A stretch of 64,000 nucleotides of DNA, taken from the NCBI RefSeq assembly GCF_021166585.1, contig NZ_JAJOZE010000006.1, positions 124,001 through 188,000 on the forward strand, given 5' to 3'. Shown one piece after another: positions 60,051 through 64,000 of the stretch; within the stretch, counting starts at the first letter, position 1, and the number at the start of each line of letters is the position of its first letter. The notes beneath the pieces are model-generated. The model was given only the letters and a program-made list of their open reading frames with translations. It was not told the origin of the DNA and made no database searches. This DNA is from Metabacillus kandeliae. GTDB taxonomy: Bacteria; Bacillota; Bacilli; Bacillales; Bacillaceae. Position numbers and translations under genes: made by a program.

Positions 60051-61694
60051 GTGAAGCGTCAAAGAGTTTCCATTTTTGCTTTAGTCCTTATGTTAATTGC
60101 TCCTGTTTTTCTGAATGCCGGAACTGCAGCTGCTGAAGGCCCGGCAGATCCAGCCCCGGTGCTGCAGCCTGCAGGTACAGCCAATGGCAAGAAAGTGCTG
60201 TTTGATAATACGCACGGACAGACAGCGGGAGCTGCTGACTGGGTGCTTGACGGCGGTTTTTCCGATTTTGCCAATGCGCTTGCAAACATTGGCTATTTTG
60301 CCAAAGAGCTTCGCAAAAGCACACCGATTACGTATTCTGATTTATCCGGCTATGATGTCCTGATTATCGGTGAAGCGAACATTCCGTATAAAACCTCTGA
60401 ACAGGCAGCATTGCTGCAGTATGTTCAAAACGGAGGAAGCATCTTCTTCATCGCAGACCACTACAATGCAGACCGCAATAAAAACCGCTGGGATGCGTCA
60501 GAGGTGTTCAATGGCTACCGCCGCGGCGCCTATTCCAACCCGGCAAAAGGCATGACTTCTGAAGAAGCATCCTCTTCTGCCATGTCTGGCGTTACTGGTT
60601 CAGACTGGCTTTCTGATAACTTCGGCGTAAGGTTCCGCTATAATGCGCTTGGTGATCTTACTGCGAATGATATCGTTCCTTCCAGTCAGGCATTCGGCAT
60701 TACAAGCGGAGTTTCCACTGTCGCTATGCATGCAGGCTCCACTTTGGCTGTGACAGACCCGGCTAAGGCAAAAGGAATTGTGTACCTGCCAAAAACCTCT
60801 GCTGCTTGGGGCCATGCAGTGGACCAGGGCGTCTACAATGGAGGAGGCCGTGCTGAAGGACCATATGCTGCCGTATCAAAAGTCGGCGCAGGGAAAGCAG
60901 CATTTATCGGGGACTCCTCACCTGTTGAAGACGCTACACCAAAATATACAAGAGAAGAAAACGGGTCCAGAAAAACAACATATGATGGGTTCAAAGAGCA
61001 GAATGACGGCACGCTTCTTGTAAATATCGTGAACTGGCTTTCGGAAAAAGAAAGCTATACAAGCCTGACCCAAGTGAGCGGACTGCAGCTGGATCAGCCA
61101 ACTGCACTGCTTTCCATGGAGAATCCTCTAAACTCAACAGAGCCAGAGAGCGAGCCGTGGTCAGCCCCTGCCGCAGGCTACAAATGGTATGACTCCTCTA
61201 CTTTTAAACAAGGATCCTACGGGTATGGGTCAGGAAGCACGGGGGGCGGTCCTGTAACAGGCTCGCTCAACGAAGGCTTTGAAACAGGAACAAAAGGCGC
61301 TTACTCAGCAGGAAACGTTACCCTTTCCAGCGGCTCATGGTACTTTGACAATGCGCTTCTAGGCAATCAAAGCGGCGATTTGAAAAACGGCAGCCAATCC
61401 GCACGCATTAAATCGAGCGGAAGCATCTCCATGAACTTTGATGTGGACGGAGCAGCAAGCGTAAAGGTTTCCAGCGGAAACTTTGGAAGCGACACCGGTG
61501 CAGTATGGCAGCTTCAAAAATCAACAAACAAAGGGGCAGCGTGGACGAACATCGGCAGCTCTTACACAAGCACTTCTTCATTAACAGCAAAGACTGTGGC
61601 TGTTAATGAGACAGGCACTGTCCGGTTCAGAATTCTTGTTTCCGGAAGTTCAGGTGCAAGATTGAATATTGATGATATGACCGTTCTGAAATAA
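60051..61694 (+). CDS. Secreted two-domain protein, amidotransferase-like fold plus C-terminal beta-domain
   Basis: 547 residues. The signal peptide is cut near GTAAA-EG. The first domain (about 45-330) resembles class-I amidotransferase-like Rossmann folds: KVLFDNTHGQTAGAADWV, SGYDVLIIGEANIPY and YVQNGGSIFFIADHYNADR. No catalytic cysteine is evident. A Ser/Gly linker (about 385-400) leads to a beta-rich C-terminal domain beginning LNEGFETGTKGAYSAGNVTL and ending in FRILVSGSSGARLNIDDMTVL, as found at the end of secreted nucleases and hydrolases. I cannot name a function. The GTG start follows TGGAGTG; it is a single gene. Confidence 0.72.
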   Translation: MKRQRVSIFALVLMLIAPVFLNAGTAAAEGPADPAPVLQPAGTANGKKVLFDNTHGQTAGAADWVLDGGFSDFANALANIGYFAKELRKSTPITYSDLSGYDVLIIGEANIPYKTSEQAALLQYVQNGGSIFFIADHYNADRNKNRWDASEVFNGYRRGAYSNPAKGMTSEEASSSAMSGVTGSDWLSDNFGVRFRYNALGDLTANDIVPSSQAFGITSGVSTVAMHAGSTLAVTDPAKAKGIVYLPKTSAAWGHAVDQGVYNGGGRAEGPYAAVSKVGAGKAAFIGDSSPVEDATPKYTREENGSRKTTYDGFKEQNDGTLLVNIVNWLSEKESYTSLTQVSGLQLDQPTALLSMENPLNSTEPESEPWSAPAAGYKWYDSSTFKQGSYGYGSGSTGGGPVTGSLNEGFETGTKGAYSAGNVTLSSGSWYFDNALLGNQSGDLKNGSQSARIKSSGSISMNFDVDGAASVKVSSGNFGSDTGAVWQLQKSTNKGAAWTNIGSSYTSTSSLTAKTVAVNETGTVRFRILVSGSSGARLNIDDMTVLK

Positions 61695-61712
61695 AGACTC
61701 TGTTAAATTAGG

Positions 61713-61843
61713 CTGTTGATTTCCGTTTCAGGCGTCCGCTTTCCGCGGGGCGGGCGGTGAGCCTCCTCTGCGCTTCGCGCATGCGGGGTCTCACCTGTCC
61801 GCTGCTCCCGCAGGAGTCTCCCGCCTGCCACTCCAATCAACAG
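61713..61843. repeat. 131-bp G+C-rich Bacillaceae repeat element with terminal inverted repeats
   Basis: The element starts CTGTTGATT and ends AATCAACAG. Its inside, with CGCTTTCCGCGGGGCGGGCG, GCGCTTCGCGC and CTCCCGCAGGAGTCTC, can fold into several stems and is richer in G+C than its surroundings. From memory the same wording is scattered in intergenic regions of many Bacillaceae. It encodes nothing and looks like a small non-autonomous mobile or palindromic element. It lies between two convergent genes. Confidence 0.8.
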
Positions 61844-61888
61844 GTGTGTAAAAATCGACATTTTTCTTTAACATAGAAATAAAAATAG

Positions 61889-61920
61889 CAGCAGTCCAAT
61901 TTGGACTGCTGTAATTTTTT
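61889..61920. terminator. Bidirectional terminator between the secreted protein and MetE-like genes
   Basis: CAGCAGTCCAA (61889-61899) and TTGGACTGCTG (61901-61911) are perfectly complementary, with T-rich sequence on the + side and A-rich on the other. Confidence 0.75.
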
Positions 61921-61962
61921 GCTCCAGCGCTTGTCGGGGCTGAACGAGCCGCTTCCGCTTTT

Positions 61963-63060
61963 CTATTCCCATACATCCTCTGCTATTTTCACCGCATGCC
62001 TGAGCTTTGCCCATTGTTCTTCCTCTGATAAAAGGTTGCCTTCTTCTGTTGATGCGAAGCCGCATTGGGGGCTTAGGCAAAGCTGGCTGAGGGGGACGTA
62101 TTTGGATGCTTCTTCAATTCTTTTTTTAATAGCGCCGGCGTCTTCCAGCTCTCCGGAGTTTGATGTGATCAAACCTAGAACAATTTTCAGGTCAGGCCTT
62201 TTGACGAAACGAAGCGGTTCAAAGCCTCCTGAACGGTCATTATCATATTCAAGGAAGAACGCGTCAATATTCATGCCTCCGAAAAGGGTTTCTGCCACTG
62301 GCTCATAGCCTCCTGAGGAAATCCAGGTAGAGCAAAAGTTTCCCCGGCATATATGCATCGTTATTTTTAAGTCATCTGGTCTGTCCGCTACAGCTTCATT
62401 GATTGTTTTGGCATACCATTGCTTCAGTTTTTCCGGATCAGCGCCGCGCGCCTGAATTTCTTTCCGCTGTTCTTCTGAGCATAAGTAAGCCCATGCTGTA
62501 TCATCCATTTGAAGGTAGCGGCATCCTGCATCATAAAAGGCTTGTATCGCTTTTTTATAGGCTTTTGCCAGGTCACTGAAAAATTCTTCTTCATCAGGGT
62601 AGATGTCCTTATTCATTTCACCTCTGAAATGGAGCATGCTAGGGCTTGGAATTGTCATTTTTGCTGTATGGCTTCCCGCTATTTTGTGAAGGTACCTGTA
62701 GTCCTCAAGCATCGGATGATCGGTAAAATCAAGCTTGCCCGTAACTTTAATTGACCGGGATTTGGTCTGCACTTGATTAAACTGAATGCCAGAGCCCTTT
62801 TCATACCCTGTCACGCCGTCAAGGTTCTCCAGAAAGTCAAAATGCCACCAGGCTCTCCTGAACTCCCCATCTGTTACAGCTTTCATGCCCGCTTCCTTCT
62901 GAGCTTCTACTATGCGGAGGATTTCTTCATCCTCAATAGAACGAAGCTCATCGGCTGTTATTGTGCCATTTGACCTGTCTTGTCTCGCCTGTTTAATAGC
63001 AGCTGTTCGAAGCAGGCTTCCAACATGATCCGCCCTGAATGGTGCTGTAGTATGTTTCAT
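61963..63060 (-). CDS. MetE-like cobalamin-independent methionine synthase family protein (YxjG/YxjH type)
   Basis: 365 residues, about half of MetE, corresponding to its C-terminal catalytic barrel. FRADHVGSLLRT starts it; the zinc ligands are His and Cys of MHICRGN, a Glu in FFLEYD and Cys in SPQCGF. B. subtilis YxjG/YxjH have this form and are thought to methylate homocysteine or a related thiol. Unlike those genes, no S-box is seen in the 198 bases upstream. Not to be confused with mmuM at 23.6 kb, which belongs to another family. Confidence 0.88.
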   Translation of the reverse strand: MKHTTAPFRADHVGSLLRTAAIKQARQDRSNGTITADELRSIEDEEILRIVEAQKEAGMKAVTDGEFRRAWWHFDFLENLDGVTGYEKGSGIQFNQVQTKSRSIKVTGKLDFTDHPMLEDYRYLHKIAGSHTAKMTIPSPSMLHFRGEMNKDIYPDEEEFFSDLAKAYKKAIQAFYDAGCRYLQMDDTAWAYLCSEEQRKEIQARGADPEKLKQWYAKTINEAVADRPDDLKITMHICRGNFCSTWISSGGYEPVAETLFGGMNIDAFFLEYDNDRSGGFEPLRFVKRPDLKIVLGLITSNSGELEDAGAIKKRIEEASKYVPLSQLCLSPQCGFASTEEGNLLSEEEQWAKLRHAVKIAEDVWE

Positions 63061-63258
63061 CTGTACCCCCCATTTACTAAATAGTTAGAATTTTAACAAA
63101 AGTAATGCCTGATGACAAATCTTTTGCTCTCTAACGGATTAAAGCGAAAACTGCCTCCTTTTAACAATAGGGGAAAATGAGGTATAATAATGAAGAAGAT
63201 TCTCCTTGTTAAAAAGGATTAATAGATCGATTTAAAATGTGAAAGAGAGTGGAACGGA

Positions 63259-63975
63259 ATGGGCCGTAAGTGGAACAATATCAAAGAGAAAAAGGCGTCC
63301 AAAGATGCCAATACAAGCCGGATTTATGCCAAGTTTGGCCGGGAAATTTATGTGGTGGCCAAGCAGGGCGAGCCGGATCCTGAATCCAACCAGGCATTAA
63401 AGGTTGTTCTCGAAAGAGCAAAAACCTACAGTGTACCAAAGGCGATTATTGACCGCGCTATTGAAAAAGCGAAAGGCGGCGGCGAGGAAAACTACGATAC
63501 ACTTCGCTACGAAGGCTTCGGTCCGAACGGCTCCATGGTCATTGTTGATGCACTGACGAATAACGTAAACCGTACGGCATCTGATGTTCGGGCAGCTTTC
63601 GGAAAAAATGGCGGTAACATGGGTGTGAGCGGATCTGTTGCCTATATGTTTGATGCAACAGCTGTTATTGGTGTAGAAGGCAAATCAGAAGATGAAGTGC
63701 TGGAAATCCTGATGGAAGCTGATGTTGATGCCCGCGATATCACACAGGAAGATGAATCCGTGATCGTATATGCGGATCCCGATCAATTTCACGCTCTCCA
63801 GGAAGCATTCAAAAATGCCGGCATTACAGAATTCACTGTTGCTGAACTGACAATGCTTGCTCAAAGTGAAGTAGAGCTTCCTGAGGATGCACAGGCTCAA
63901 TTTGAAAAAATGATCGATGTGCTCGAAGATTTAGAAGATGTGCAGCAGGTTTATCATAACGTTGATTTAGCATAA
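63259..63975 (+). CDS. yeeI: YebC/PmpR family protein YeeI
   Basis: 238 residues, full length. [35 protein letters not shown] is the N-terminal helical domain of the YeeI/YeeN branch; [29 protein letters not shown] is the family signature. YebC proteins were first seen as transcription regulators and some, including YeeI-type members, were later linked to translation of difficult proline stretches; which applies here is not visible. It starts with ATG after GAGAGTGGAACGGA and is monocistronic. A possible terminator stem starts at the window edge. Confidence 0.93.
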   Translation: MGRKWNNIKEKKASKDANTSRIYAKFGREIYVVAKQGEPDPESNQALKVVLERAKTYSVPKAIIDRAIEKAKGGGEENYDTLRYEGFGPNGSMVIVDALTNNVNRTASDVRAAFGKNGGNMGVSGSVAYMFDATAVIGVEGKSEDEVLEILMEADVDARDITQEDESVIVYADPDQFHALQEAFKNAGITEFTVAELTMLAQSEVELPEDAQAQFEKMIDVLEDLEDVQQVYHNVDLA

Positions 63976-64000
63976 GAACCAGGGGAGCAGCCGTTTTGCG

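Noticed and set aside
63061-63258. S-box upstream of the MetE-like gene
   Set aside because: None of the conserved blocks of the SAM-I aptamer is found on the - strand in this region.
1-64000. Prophage, insertion sequence or defence island
   Set aside because: No transposase, integrase, phage structural or known defence gene was found; the only mobile-looking parts are short non-coding repeats.

Overview
The window reads as chromosomal DNA of an endospore-forming, motile member of the Bacillaceae. It is low-to-moderate in G+C, with strong AGGAGG-type ribosome sites, frequent TTG/GTG starts and T-tailed terminators. Bacillus-type regulation is present: an S-box riboswitch, a CIRCE element, cre boxes, a BceR-like operator and sigma-D/sigma-K-like promoters. 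It also holds a CotH/CotB spore-coat block with ywrK and ywrJ. The genus cannot be fixed from the sequence alone. No rRNA, tRNA, transposase, prophage or CRISPR array was seen.

Layout. 1-3.4 kb: tail of an SNF2 helicase, a DUF805 protein, an IsdG-type monooxygenase, a nitroreductase/monooxygenase pair and a Gfo/Idh/MocA oxidoreductase. 3.5-13.5 kb: a sugar operon (GH43, ABC binding lipoprotein, two permeases, small membrane protein, GH2, LacI regulator, galK, galM) behind one sigma-A promoter with a cre box and two candidate LacI-type operators. 13.5-18.0 kb: a BceRS-BceAB-like antimicrobial-peptide sensing and transport module with a 7-4-7 operator. 18.1-20.3 kb: a NERD-domain gene flanked by copies of a phased 21-bp repeat. 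20.4-28.2 kb: ArsR/MFS pair, S-box-controlled mmuP-mmuM, an iron alcohol dehydrogenase, a MarR/SDR/quinone-reductase operon with duplicated operators, and a beta-carbonic anhydrase.

28.3-40.4 kb: a chemoreceptor with a sigma-D-like promoter, htpG behind a CIRCE element, a 3-hydroxybutyrate dehydrogenase-like SDR, two PepSY proteins, a DUF2339/DUF3999 membrane pair, an RQC-like winged-helix protein and an FkbM methyltransferase. 40.5-46.8 kb: glutamate synthase large and small subunits. 47.2-51.3 kb: a four-gene operon of lipoprotein, response regulator, histidine kinase and LprI-like lipoprotein. 51.3-57.2 kb: a DUF3900 protein, then a coat cluster (CotG-like protein divergent from CotH, then CotB, a 46-residue membrane peptide, YwrK-like transporter and YwrJ). 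57.3-64 kb: alpha/beta hydrolase, MATE pump, alkyltransferase-like protein, a secreted two-domain protein, a MetE-like protein and YeeI.

Most genes are recognisable housekeeping or accessory Bacillus genes. The least explained features are the 21-bp phased repeat array around the NERD gene, the two-lipoprotein/two-component operon, the reduced CotG-like protein and several dual-operator regulator loci. All family assignments come from reading motifs by eye; no database search was run.
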